Part shown: one piece after another, positions 17,450 through 25,553 of the stretch
Numbering within the stretch: position 1 is the stretch's first letter
Layout of the letters: each line of letters begins with the position of its first letter
DNA from: JAWPMT01 sp965215825
GTDB lineage: Bacteria; Bacteroidota; Bacteroidia; Cytophagales; Cyclobacteriaceae
DNA: 64,000 nt
Assembly: GCA_965215825.1 (NCBI GenBank)
Contig: CBDCEM010000002.1
Coordinates: 620,001-684,000, forward strand
Direction: 5' to 3'
Position numbers and translations under genes: made by a program
The notes under the pieces: generated by a model
Databases searched by the model: none
What the model was told of the DNA's origin: nothing
Seen by the model: the letters and a program-made list of their open reading frames with translations, nothing else

Positions 17450-18682
17450 ATGAAGAGGTTTTTACTCATATCACTTATTTGCCTCATTGGCTTGTCTGCG
17501 ACTTCCCAACAGACGATCGGATTTGTATTTCCGAAAAAGAATCAGAAAAAAGTTTCTTTCAAATTCGAGATGTATAACAACCTGATTGTTATACCAGTCT
17601 CCATAAATAACTTCCTAAGTATGAAGTTTATTGTGGACACTGGGGCAGAAGCTACTGTTCTCACAGAAAAAGCTTTCGGAGACCTGGTTGGACTTAATTA
17701 CGTTCGGGAGATTCATATCGCCGCACCCGGGATCAGGGATTCTGTAGAGGCCTACGTAGCAACCAATGTAACCCTGGGGTTGCCGGAAGGCATTATAGGA
17801 GATAAGATGAGTATGCTTGTCTTGAAAGAAGATTATCTGGGCCTTAAAGAAAATCTGGGAGATGAAATTTATGGCATTATTGGGTATGATATTTTTAGGA
17901 GATTCGTCGTTCAGATCGATTATGATGATCTTAAAATCACACTGCACAACCCCAGAAAATACAAACCTCGTAAGTATTTTGAAGCGGTAGACATTAGCCT
18001 GGATGACACGAAACCTTACATTCGGTCAAATTTCACCAACGATAATGGTAGTGACAATTCAATAAAACTTATGGTCGACACAGGGGCAAGCCACGCCTTG
18101 TTATTAGATGTTCATAACACTGACGACCTGTCCATGCCGGAAGAAACCATTACCGCACGTCTTGGTCAGGGCCTTGGTGGCGAAATCTCGGGCATGGTTG
18201 GAAGACTAAACAAATACGAAATTGGTCGATATGGCTTTGATAAAGTGTTAGTATCCATTCCTTATGAAGGGTCTTATAGCAACGCGATCAAAAGGGGCTC
18301 CCGACATGGTACAGTAGGCGGAGAACTATTAAGTAGATTCAATCCAACATTTGACTACTTCAATGGTAAACTTTATCTGGCCAAGAGTAAGAGCCATTCA
18401 AGAGACTTTGAGTTTGATATGAGCGGTATCTCACTGGGTGTAATGAAAGAGTTTTTGGATACATTGGTTGTAAAACATTTGGAAGATGATTCACCAGCGG
18501 CAATAGCAGGTGTTGAATTAGGAGACAGGGTTCTTAGCATTAATGGAAGAAACCTGTCAAACTCAAAGCTTTCGGATCTAAATGCGCTGCTTAGAAAAAA
18601 ACACGGGATGAAAATCCGCATGAGGGTTTTTAGAGAAGGCAAAGTCCATCGTCCAAAATTCCGATTGAAAAGAATGATCTAA
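17450..18682 (+). CDS. Exported retropepsin-like aspartic protease with PDZ domain
   Basis: The 410-residue protein has a signal peptide (residues 1-19, ending ATS-Q). Two aspartyl-protease half domains follow: motif IVDTGAEAT with Asp63 and motif MVDTGASHA with Asp210, each followed by a hydrophobic-Gly segment (IIGYDIFRRF near 143-152, GTVGGELLSRF near 287-297). A C-terminal PDZ-like domain (about 325-405) includes 'DSPAAIAGVELGDRVLSING'. Having both catalytic DTG triads in one chain suggests an intramolecular pair like pepsin, whereas retroviral enzymes dimerise. Bacteroidota encode many such proteins, but natural substrates are mostly unknown. A periplasmic or surface location is inferred from the signal peptide. 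Its stop overlaps the next, convergent gene by 4 bp. Confidence 0.85.
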   Translation: MKRFLLISLICLIGLSATSQQTIGFVFPKKNQKKVSFKFEMYNNLIVIPVSINNFLSMKFIVDTGAEATVLTEKAFGDLVGLNYVREIHIAAPGIRDSVEAYVATNVTLGLPEGIIGDKMSMLVLKEDYLGLKENLGDEIYGIIGYDIFRRFVVQIDYDDLKITLHNPRKYKPRKYFEAVDISLDDTKPYIRSNFTNDNGSDNSIKLMVDTGASHALLLDVHNTDDLSMPEETITARLGQGLGGEISGMVGRLNKYEIGRYGFDKVLVSIPYEGSYSNAIKRGSRHGTVGGELLSRFNPTFDYFNGKLYLAKSKSHSRDFEFDMSGISLGVMKEFLDTLVVKHLEDDSPAAIAGVELGDRVLSINGRNLSNSKLSDLNALLRKKHGMKIRMRVFREGKVHRPKFRLKRMI

Positions 18683-20262
18683 CGGAATCGAATAAGGTAT
18701 ATCGTCTGATCTTTGTAAGGCATCTGTAAATAAATGTCGTACGCTTCACCTTCCAGTAATTCACTCCGAATCAAGTAAAGTCCTTCCTTTTCCTTTTCCA
18801 CACTTCTTTGAATGATGGATTGACTCTGACGCGTAGCATAGAAAGCACTGGTATATGAAATACGCGTATCCTGGTAAATAAAAATGGAGTTATTCTCTGC
18901 TACTCTGCCCAATTGAATTCCTCGTTGTTTCTCCTCCTGCATAGGTGAGTCCTGAGCTCTGATTTGATGGACGCTGAAATTGAAAAGGATGCGAATGCAT
19001 AAAAAACCCACCATGATGAACATTAAACGCCATTGCGTCAGTCGCAGAAAACCATAGAGCAACACCAACATCATAGCACCCACGCAGAAACTAATAATTG
19101 ATACACCTTCTGGCACATATTTTTCAAATACCAATGGATATAGCATACTGGCCACAAAAAACAAACCCAGAATCAATAGGCCCAAAATTTTCAAGGCCTT
19201 ATCCCGCCAGGATTGCTCAGTATCCATTTGGAAACCAAACAATAATACAATGATTAAAAAGGGGTAAAGCATATACACGTACCTGGATCCCGTATCTGGC
19301 GAAAGCCAGTATATCATGATGTTTGCAGCAGCTACCCAAAAGCTAAACCTAATAAGTCGGTGTGATCGAAGTTGGTCCCAAAATCCCTTCCTAAGAACAA
19401 AAAGCAGTAAAATTCCTCCAGGCAGCACATTTTTTAAAGTCTCAAAAGGAAACAAAAACAGGTGTGAAAAAAAGTGCTTGAAATCAAAATCCGTTACGGC
19501 AGTCTTATCTCTCGACTCAGTCCATAATGTTGTGATGTATTGGGTTACGTCTCCGTAAGGCGCATAGCTCCAGGCGAACCATCCCACGATACCAATGAAC
19601 GCAACTATTCCTAGTAAATGACCGCCACTCCATAGCTTGCGTAGGCGATAGCTGTCCCATAACGCAATCAAGAGCGTAATCTCCAGGAATAATACCGATG
19701 GCAATCCTTTAGTCAAAAAACCAATAGCAGCGAATACATATCCCAGGAAAAACATCCAGGCAAACTCTCCTTTTTCACGAAGAAAGAAGATTAGTATAAT
19801 GCCCGCATACGTAATCAGCGAGTAGAATAAGTCTATTTCTCCCGAAACAACAGTTAGATAAAAGAGGGCATCGGCCATGGTGAGTACAAGTAAACCGGCA
19901 TGCACACCAAAAGAGAAGTTGACATACTTATCCCCAACCCACCAGGTAATGATCCCCATGAACAAAAAGGAAACCACACCAAAGAAACGTACGCTCCATT
20001 CAGAAAAATCGCCAAAGATCGAATGTGAAAACAAAATAATCCAGTTCCATACAGGGGGTTTCTTAAAATAGGCTTCCCCAAACTGCGTGGGAGTAATCCA
20101 ATTTTCTCCCAGATACATTTCCAAAGCGATCAATGCACGACGCGGCTCCTCTAGAAAAAGTGGGTAGCTCCCCAGATTGATGAACAGTGCCAGACCTGCG
20201 AGCAAAAAAAGGCCCAGCGGTATGGTGATCTTCTGGTGTCTGTCGAAATCGGGTAGCATCAT
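18679..20262 (-). CDS. ArnT/PMT-family (GT39-like) membrane glycosyltransferase
   Basis: A 527-residue polytopic membrane protein with 11-13 hydrophobic segments. The first periplasmic loop holds the family signature: acidic 'LEEPRRALIALEMY' (Glu38/39), 'GENWITPTQFG' and 'YFKKPPVWNW' (about 65-74), as in ArnT and other PMT_2 enzymes that transfer sugars from polyprenyl-phosphate donors to lipid A or other acceptors. A soluble C-terminal domain (about 440-527) follows the membrane part. Sugar and acceptor cannot be told from sequence; lipid A or surface glycan modification is inference. Two adjacent ATG codons (20262 and 20259) are both possible starts. It is convergent with the protease gene (4-bp stop overlap). 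A TAGCTTTG element lies just upstream. Confidence 0.88.
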   Translation of the reverse strand: MMLPDFDRHQKITIPLGLFLLAGLALFINLGSYPLFLEEPRRALIALEMYLGENWITPTQFGEAYFKKPPVWNWIILFSHSIFGDFSEWSVRFFGVVSFLFMGIITWWVGDKYVNFSFGVHAGLLVLTMADALFYLTVVSGEIDLFYSLITYAGIILIFFLREKGEFAWMFFLGYVFAAIGFLTKGLPSVLFLEITLLIALWDSYRLRKLWSGGHLLGIVAFIGIVGWFAWSYAPYGDVTQYITTLWTESRDKTAVTDFDFKHFFSHLFLFPFETLKNVLPGGILLLFVLRKGFWDQLRSHRLIRFSFWVAAANIMIYWLSPDTGSRYVYMLYPFLIIVLLFGFQMDTEQSWRDKALKILGLLILGLFFVASMLYPLVFEKYVPEGVSIISFCVGAMMLVLLYGFLRLTQWRLMFIMVGFLCIRILFNFSVHQIRAQDSPMQEEKQRGIQLGRVAENNSIFIYQDTRISYTSAFYATRQSQSIIQRSVEKEKEGLYLIRSELLEGEAYDIYLQMPYKDQTIYLIRFR

Positions 20263-20269
20263 GTTCCCA

Positions 20270-20277
20270 CAAAGCTA
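20270..20277 (-). promoter_or_regulatory. -7 element TAGCTTTG before the GT39-like gene
   Basis: On the minus strand TAGCTTTG matches TAnnTTTG exactly and ends 7 nt before the first ATG (20262), or 10 nt before the second ATG (20259). No TTTG is seen at the -33 distance. The predicted leader is only a few nucleotides. Confidence 0.35.
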
Positions 20278-20366
20278 GGCAAATCGATCAGGGTATGAGA
20301 ATGGTTAAACGTTGATCTCTTAATCGTTATTATTGTGAAGTTGTAGCATTGAAAACCGATTCAGAT

Positions 20367-20978
20367 ATGTTCGACGTATTTCAGGTTTATAAATCCAGTA
20401 AGTTTTTTACCAAATCGAACTACACACCGGAAAACAGAAAATTATTTTCTGAAATAGGAGACTCCTTTGATTTTAAACATGGTTATGTCGAGAAAAACAC
20501 GCTCTTCCTAGCGTTTGAGTTTGAAAATAGTCCTCCGATTAAAACAGCAGACCTGATCATCATTCAACACACAATGAATGGTTTGAATAAAATGCCAACG
20601 ATTGATCTGATTTCTTTACGCCAGCTAAATACTCCAAAGTCGTACGAGCTCTTTAAGATTAAGAAAACAGATCATGGTACATATACCATTGAACTGGATT
20701 ATGCAGCTCATTCGGGAAAAATAGGGATCCCCAAAAGAGAGAAACATAAAGTATTTGATTTGAAACTATCACAGGAAATGAGATACAAATTGAACGGCAA
20801 ATCGGATTTTACTTTGACACGCGGAAAAGAAAGGACATTCCATGAGTTTGACTTTATAATCGAATGGACTGGCACCGCCAAAAACATCGAGATTCTTGAT
20901 AAGATTGGGGCCGGAGAGTCAATCGATGCAGCGACGAGAGATCTGAAGGTCATTGATGAAAGAAAAATACTGAGGTAA
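20367..20978 (+). CDS. Uncharacterised soluble protein upstream of the PKS-associated oxidoreductase
   Basis: I do not recognise this protein. From ATG 20367 it has 203 residues; an in-frame TTG at 20349 would add six. It has no signal peptide and no membrane segment. It looks like a mixed alpha/beta soluble protein, rich in Lys and aromatic residues, with a beta-strand-rich middle (about 40-115) and a C-terminal helix-turn (about 175-203). It precedes the FAD oxidoreductase by 14 bp on the same strand, so the two are probably co-transcribed and it may belong to the polyketide locus. That link rests on position only. Confidence 0.6.
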   Translation: MFDVFQVYKSSKFFTKSNYTPENRKLFSEIGDSFDFKHGYVEKNTLFLAFEFENSPPIKTADLIIIQHTMNGLNKMPTIDLISLRQLNTPKSYELFKIKKTDHGTYTIELDYAAHSGKIGIPKREKHKVFDLKLSQEMRYKLNGKSDFTLTRGKERTFHEFDFIIEWTGTAKNIEILDKIGAGESIDAATRDLKVIDERKILR

Positions 20979-20992
20979 ATATCTCAACCCAG

Positions 20993-22111
20993 ATGAAAGA
21001 TGTGATCATCGTCGGAGGCGGACTATCAGGATTATTCAATGCCGTACTCCTCTCTCGAATAGGGCTGGAGGTAGTCGTGATTGAAAAAAAGAAGTATCCA
21101 TTCCACCGCGTGTGCGGGGAATATATTTCCAATGAGGTGATTCCTTTTCTGGAAAAGCACGATCTGTTCCCTCATGATCTGGAGCCTGCTACCATTGATC
21201 ACTTTTTGCTTTCATCAATAGGCGGCAAAGAGTTAAACATGAAGCTGGACCTGGGAGGGTTTGGTGTAAGTCGGTATGCATGGGACCATTGGCTGGTCGA
21301 TCAACTTCGGAAAGAAGGAGTTGAGGTAAAGGAAGGCCTATCAGTGAACACCATTGAATTTCAGGAAGATCATTTCCTTTGTCAGTTAAGCAATCAGGAA
21401 GAACTTCACGCTCAATTTGTTATCGGTGCATTTGGTAAGCGCTCTTCACTTGATAAACAGCAAAACAGGCTTTTTATGCACCGTAAATCGCCTTACGTTG
21501 GGGTCAAATATCATGTAAGAACGGATTTTGATGAAAAAACTGTGGCACTTCATAATTTCCGAAACGGGTATTGTGGCATCAATAAAATTGAAAAGGACAA
21601 GTTCAACTTGTGCTATCTGACACACAGAGACAATGTACGTAATCATGGAAGTATCGACAACATGGAAAAAGCTGTACTCTACGAAAATCCTCATTTGAAA
21701 GAACTCTTCTGCAACAGTGATTTCCTTTTTGATAAGCCAGAAGTGATCAACGAAATCACATTCGAACAAAAAGAACCCGTTCACAATCATATCCTCATGT
21801 GCGGTGATTCCGCAGGCATGATCACCCCACTTTGTGGCAACGGCATGGGTATGGCTATCCATTCAGCGAATATGCTGACTCAAATTATCATGAAACATTG
21901 GTCGGACAAAGACCATCGGAGGCAAAACATTGAATCAGCTTATACGCGTGCCTGGAGGTCAGCATTTGAAAAAAGACTTTGGATAGGCAGACAAATTCAG
22001 GAATGGTTTGGACATCCGATGATGTCGGCCATTGCTGTCCTCGCCGGGCGTAGCATTCGGCCCCTAACGAGAGCTTTAATGAAGCAAACACATGGGGAAC
22101 CCTTTAGTTAA
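20993..22111 (+). CDS. FAD-dependent oxidoreductase (geranylgeranyl-reductase/UbiH-like)
   Basis: A 372-residue flavoprotein. The N-terminal Rossmann dinucleotide-binding motif VIIVGGGLSGLFNAVLLS (about 4-21) ends in an acidic 'VIEKK'. It is followed by 'RVCGEYIS' (about 39-46), the conserved Cys-Gly-Glu region seen in geranylgeranyl reductase-like flavoproteins. The second FAD motif 'MCGDSAGMITPLCGNGMGMA' lies near 268-287. The family includes aromatic hydroxylases and prenyl-chain reductases. Its neighbours are a type III PKS, a methyltransferase and a UbiA protein. That context suggests it hydroxylates an alkylresorcinol-type ring, as SrsC does in Streptomyces, or reduces a prenyl chain; which of the two is not visible in the sequence. 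It is convergent with the UbiA gene, overlapping by 8 bp. Confidence 0.88.
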   Translation: MKDVIIVGGGLSGLFNAVLLSRIGLEVVVIEKKKYPFHRVCGEYISNEVIPFLEKHDLFPHDLEPATIDHFLLSSIGGKELNMKLDLGGFGVSRYAWDHWLVDQLRKEGVEVKEGLSVNTIEFQEDHFLCQLSNQEELHAQFVIGAFGKRSSLDKQQNRLFMHRKSPYVGVKYHVRTDFDEKTVALHNFRNGYCGINKIEKDKFNLCYLTHRDNVRNHGSIDNMEKAVLYENPHLKELFCNSDFLFDKPEVINEITFEQKEPVHNHILMCGDSAGMITPLCGNGMGMAIHSANMLTQIIMKHWSDKDHRRQNIESAYTRAWRSAFEKRLWIGRQIQEWFGHPMMSAIAVLAGRSIRPLTRALMKQTHGEPFS

Positions 22112-22967
22112 ACTCAATCCACCAAATCAAGAAGAAGGCAATAAAAGCCAGGGACGAAAGTCCATTTAATCGCATTGTGTTGTCAAAATTGGCCTGAGAT
22201 TCATCTCGTCTGACTTGCAAATACCACCAGGCAAAGAACATCAGTACCGGCCCAGAACAAGCCAGGTACAAGTATACCAGTGTCACTGATTGAAAGGATA
22301 GGAAATACCAAAGAAACCCAGCAGTAGCCAACGTGAACAAGAAGCCTGTAAAATGAAACGTCCCTAAGATCCCTAACTTCAGGCTGATGGTTAAATCCCC
22401 TCTTTTTCGATCTTCTTTATGCTGATAAACTTGCGTCATCGGGTACGACCCAAACAGTAGCAAAGTACTGATGATACCCGCCAAATGACAGGAAGTCGGC
22501 AAACTCATTGGGCCTACTCCTGTTAAGGCCACGGTCACTAATAGCAAGGTGAAATATCCTTGAAAAATACCGGTAATTAACCACCCTAAAATCGGATACT
22601 TCTTAATTCGAATCATCGGGTGGCTGTAAGCACGGGACACACCGATGTACACTAAAATCATCAGTCCAAAGTGCATCGATAAAAAAAAGCTCAACGCTAC
22701 TGCAACTATATCCATGATCGTAGCTACCAAGTAAAGCTCTTTTGTAACTTTAGGAGGCCTTTTGAGACCTCCAATGCTCCCTTCGTCTTTATCAAAATAG
22801 GAATTGAATCCATTGGAGGCTGGATAAACCAGAAAGTGTAGGATCACAAAGACCAAAAGGAAATTGAAATTCAATGGGGCCTGGCTTGCGGCTACCGCGA
22901 ATAGGAAAACAGGAAGAAGAAAAAGAGAAAACGGAAATCTGAGGTGCAGGAGTGTAGATTTTTTCAT
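22104..22967 (-). CDS. UbiA-family prenyltransferase
   Basis: The 287-residue integral membrane protein has about nine hydrophobic helices. The first Asp-rich motif reads NSYFDKDEG (Asn55, Asp59, Asp61). The last Asp of the canonical NDxxDxxxD spacing is replaced by Gly63, so the Mg-diphosphate site may be slightly altered. The second motif YQHKEDRKRGD (Asp186, Asp191) fits the family. UbiA enzymes join isoprenoid diphosphates to aromatic or other acceptors in the membrane. Lying between the FAD oxidoreductase and the type III PKS, it may prenylate the polyketide product. It is divergent from the PKS gene (55 bp apart) and overlaps the oxidoreductase gene tail to tail. Menaquinone or heme synthesis cannot be excluded but would be unusual in this setting. 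Confidence 0.85.
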   Translation of the reverse strand: MKKSTLLHLRFPFSLFLLPVFLFAVAASQAPLNFNFLLVFVILHFLVYPASNGFNSYFDKDEGSIGGLKRPPKVTKELYLVATIMDIVAVALSFFLSMHFGLMILVYIGVSRAYSHPMIRIKKYPILGWLITGIFQGYFTLLLVTVALTGVGPMSLPTSCHLAGIISTLLLFGSYPMTQVYQHKEDRKRGDLTISLKLGILGTFHFTGFLFTLATAGFLWYFLSFQSVTLVYLYLACSGPVLMFFAWWYLQVRRDESQANFDNTMRLNGLSSLAFIAFFLIWWIEFN

Positions 22968-23022
22968 AGCAGCGGAACTAAAAGTATGGTAGAAATTTCA
23001 ATTGTCCTAGGAATCTGACGCT

Positions 23023-24123
23023 ATGCCTACCTGTATCCAATCCATAGGAACTGCCGTACCCTCTTATCGCTGCAAACAGGCGGATCTCGCTGCATTCATG
23101 TCGCGACATTTGCAATTGGATAAAAAGCAATCTCGTAATCTGCACATTCTATTTGCTACCAGTGGCATCAAGCATCGTTATTCCGTAGTTCCTGATTATT
23201 CTTCGCCTGAAGAAGATTATGTTTTCTTCCCCAAAAACGAGGAGTTGGAGCCTTTTCCAGGTACTGCGGACAGAATGGTTTTTTATCGAAAAGAGGCACT
23301 TGGCCTCGCTATTGCGGCGATTGATGATTGCTTTGTAACATTAGATTCGAGCACGGATTCCATTACCCATTTGATTACCGTCAGCTGCACGGGAATGTAC
23401 GCCCCGGGTTTGGACATTGATTTGGTCAGTGAGTTGGGGTTAAAGACGGATGTCGAACGTACTTCCATCAACTTCATGGGTTGCTATGCGGCTTTTAATG
23501 CACTGAAAGTAGCCAATCATATTGCATCTAATAATAGGGATGCCAGAGTGCTGATCGTTTCGGTGGAGCTTTGCAGCTTGCACTTTCAAAAGTCGGCGGA
23601 TGAAGATGCTATGCTCTCCAACGCTCTTTTTAGTGACGGAGCCGCTGCAGCCCTTATCAGCTCTGAAAAGATCAGCTCTGCCCGACTGGAAATGACGAAT
23701 TTTTATAGTGATCTGGCACTGGACGGAAAAGAGGAGATGGGCTGGTTTATCAAGGATGTAGGGTTCGAAATGAAACTTACTGCTGAAGTTCCGGAAGTAA
23801 TCCGCTCTGGAATTGGAAAATTAACAGATCAGTTGCTGTCCAGGGTCCATTCACATGACATCCGGCATTATGCCATACATCCCGGGGGTCGAAAAATTCT
23901 TGACTTAATAGAGGAGGCCCTGCAAATTCCTCAGGAGAAAAATGAGGCTTCCCGTTACGTTCTTTCGGAGTACGGAAATATGTCATCTCCTACAGTGCTC
24001 TTTGTACTCAAAAAGTTGTTGACGCAATTGGATCAACGAAATCATGAGGAAGATATCCTGAGCTTTGCCTTTGGACCAGGACTTACACTTGAAAGTATGC
24101 TCCTAAAAGTCTTAACATCTTGA
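23023..24123 (+). CDS. Type III polyketide synthase (chalcone/stilbene synthase family)
   Basis: The 366-residue soluble homodimeric ketosynthase makes aromatic polyketides from an acyl-CoA starter and malonyl-CoA. It has the complete catalytic triad in chalcone-synthase contexts: Cys154 in NFMGCYAAF, His286 in AIHPGGRKILD and Asn319 in LSEYGNMSSPTVLF. The HPGG and EYGNMSS signatures separate it from FabH, which has a different context round the His. Length is usual for bacterial type III PKS. The starter and ring-closure mode (alkylresorcinol, alkylpyrone or other) cannot be read directly. The methyltransferase gene overlaps its stop by 4 bp, so the two are translationally coupled. Confidence 0.93.
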   Translation: MPTCIQSIGTAVPSYRCKQADLAAFMSRHLQLDKKQSRNLHILFATSGIKHRYSVVPDYSSPEEDYVFFPKNEELEPFPGTADRMVFYRKEALGLAIAAIDDCFVTLDSSTDSITHLITVSCTGMYAPGLDIDLVSELGLKTDVERTSINFMGCYAAFNALKVANHIASNNRDARVLIVSVELCSLHFQKSADEDAMLSNALFSDGAAAALISSEKISSARLEMTNFYSDLALDGKEEMGWFIKDVGFEMKLTAEVPEVIRSGIGKLTDQLLSRVHSHDIRHYAIHPGGRKILDLIEEALQIPQEKNEASRYVLSEYGNMSSPTVLFVLKKLLTQLDQRNHEEDILSFAFGPGLTLESMLLKVLTS

Positions 24124-24815
24124 TTGATCTAACGCAAAGGTCTGACGAAGAAGAATGGATGGATGATCTATTGTGTGATGGCCCGGTTGTTGCTCAAACG
24201 CTGGCAGAATTGGATATAATCAACCGTATGTTGGGAGGCAATCAAATCAGCCTGAAGGCTTTTAAGAAATTGATCAAAAATCGAACAAAACCCATTCATC
24301 TGGTGGATCTTGGATGTGGAAGTGGCGATATGATGAAAATGATGGCAATCACCTGTCGAAAAGCAGGGGTTAAGGCCAAATTCACAGGAATTGATGCCAA
24401 TCCTTTCATTATTTCCTATGCCAAACAACACACTCAGGAATACCCTGAAATCACCTATAAGTGCCTCAACATTTTAGATGACAGATTTCAGGAGATCAGG
24501 TGTGACGTCATTCATGCGTGCCTGTTCTTTCATCATTTCACCAGTGAAGAGTTGTCGAAATTGTTCGAAAAGTTCAAAAGCATGGCGGCAGAAAAAGTCA
24601 TCATCAATGACTTGCACCGACATCCATTGGCCTATTATTCGATCAAGTGGTTGACTACCTTTTTCTCTCGATCAGAGATGGTGAAAAACGACGCAGCCAC
24701 TTCTGTGACCAGAGGGTTTAAGAAAAAAGAGCTAATTGATATTTTACGAAATGCCCGGATTTCAAATGCTGACCTGAAGTGGGCCTGGGCGTTTCGTTGG
24801 AAGTTGACCTATTGA
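24120..24815 (+). CDS. SAM-dependent class I methyltransferase
   Basis: A 231-residue protein with motif I VDLGCGSGD (62-70), the acidic ribose-binding 'FTGIDANPF' (about 87-95) and a 'VIHACLFFHHF' motif IV region (about 130-140). The fold is that of small-molecule methyltransferases. It starts with TTG at 24120, overlapping the PKS stop (TTGA), so it is almost certainly expressed with the PKS and modifies its product. By analogy with SrsB of Streptomyces it could C- or O-methylate an alkylresorcinol; this is inference. It overlaps the convergent nitroreductase gene by 7 bp. Confidence 0.85.
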   Translation: MIDLTQRSDEEEWMDDLLCDGPVVAQTLAELDIINRMLGGNQISLKAFKKLIKNRTKPIHLVDLGCGSGDMMKMMAITCRKAGVKAKFTGIDANPFIISYAKQHTQEYPEITYKCLNILDDRFQEIRCDVIHACLFFHHFTSEELSKLFEKFKSMAAEKVIINDLHRHPLAYYSIKWLTTFFSRSEMVKNDAATSVTRGFKKKELIDILRNARISNADLKWAWAFRWKLTY

Positions 24816-25396
24816 ACCCACTTCACTTTCTCCGAAATTGGTTTTCTCCGCCCTTTAGGCCATTCTCCTTTGGGCATTCCCAAATAAAGAAATCCAAGTA
24901 ATCGATCATTTTCTCCTAATCCAAAAAATGACCTGGCTTCGTCGAAATAGGTGACACCTCCGGAACCCCAATAGCAACCAACCTGATGAGCTGTGGCAGT
25001 GAGATACATGTTTTGAACCGCGCAAGCAACAGCTTCAACCTCTTCAACTTCGGGAAATCGTGGTTTCACCTCACGCTTCATCCCAATTGAAATGACATGT
25101 GAGGCCATCAACGGCTTTGTTGCAAGTTTCTTGAACTTTCCTTCGTCGAAAGTCCCATTCGCTGCGGACTTCTCTTTATATAATTCGGACTGGAAAGTAG
25201 CCAACTTTTTAATCCCCTCGCCTTTAAAAACCACAAAACTCCAGGGCTCTGTATGCCCATGATTAGGCGCCCAGTTGGCATTTTCCAACATTTCATTGAT
25301 CACTTCATCAGGAACTTCTTCGCCAGAATACTGCACGGGATAAATAGATCGGCGGGTCCTGATGAGTCGATTGATCTCTGAAATATTAAATGTCAT
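24809..25396 (-). CDS. Nitroreductase-family FMN oxidoreductase
   Basis: The 195-residue protein starts with the family signature 'LIRTRRSIYPVQYSGEEVP' (about 10-28), where Arg residues bind the FMN phosphate. It continues with 'ANWAPNHGHTEPWSFVVF' (about 40-57) and the C-terminal 'LGFLYLGMPKGEWPKGRRK' (about 167-185). Such enzymes reduce nitro compounds, quinones or enones with NAD(P)H. Its closeness to the polyketide genes makes quinone reduction conceivable, but it is on the opposite strand and may be independent. A TAATTTTG -7 box lies 13 nt before the start. Confidence 0.88.
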   Translation of the reverse strand: MTFNISEINRLIRTRRSIYPVQYSGEEVPDEVINEMLENANWAPNHGHTEPWSFVVFKGEGIKKLATFQSELYKEKSAANGTFDEGKFKKLATKPLMASHVISIGMKREVKPRFPEVEEVEAVACAVQNMYLTATAHQVGCYWGSGGVTYFDEARSFFGLGENDRLLGFLYLGMPKGEWPKGRRKPISEKVKWVQ

Positions 25397-25409
25397 CTTC
25401 TTTTTTCTT

Positions 25410-25417
25410 CAAAATTA
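25410..25417 (-). promoter_or_regulatory. -7 element TAATTTTG before the nitroreductase gene
   Basis: The minus strand reads TAATTTTG, an exact TAnnTTTG match, 13 nt before the ATG at 25396. No convincing TTTG lies at the -33 distance. Confidence 0.35.
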
Positions 25418-25505
25418 GTCTACAACAAAAAACAGCAGCAGGTCTTATGGGAAGATTTCTTGTTGTCGCAACGTATCTGGAAAATGAATTTTATCGACTC
25501 AAATG

Positions 25506-25527
25506 AAAAAGGGGAGCAAGCTCCCCT
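25506..25527 (-). terminator. Intrinsic terminator of the giant surface-protein gene
   Basis: On the minus strand AGGGGAGC-TT-GCTCCCCT forms a perfect 8-bp stem followed by T5. It begins 26 nt after the stop codon of the 12,168-residue gene. No T-tract follows on the plus strand, so it works in the minus direction only. Confidence 0.88.
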
Positions 25528-25553
25528 AAAAGATTAATGTTTCAATAAAATGA

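Noticed and set aside
23023..24123. Possible FabH (ketoacyl-ACP synthase III) instead of a type III PKS
   Set aside because: The His and Asn contexts HPGGRKILD and EYGNMSSPTVLF are chalcone/stilbene-synthase signatures, and a coupled methyltransferase fits polyketide tailoring.
25506..25527. Bidirectional terminator shared by the plus strand
   Set aside because: The hairpin is symmetric, but only the minus strand has the following T-tract.
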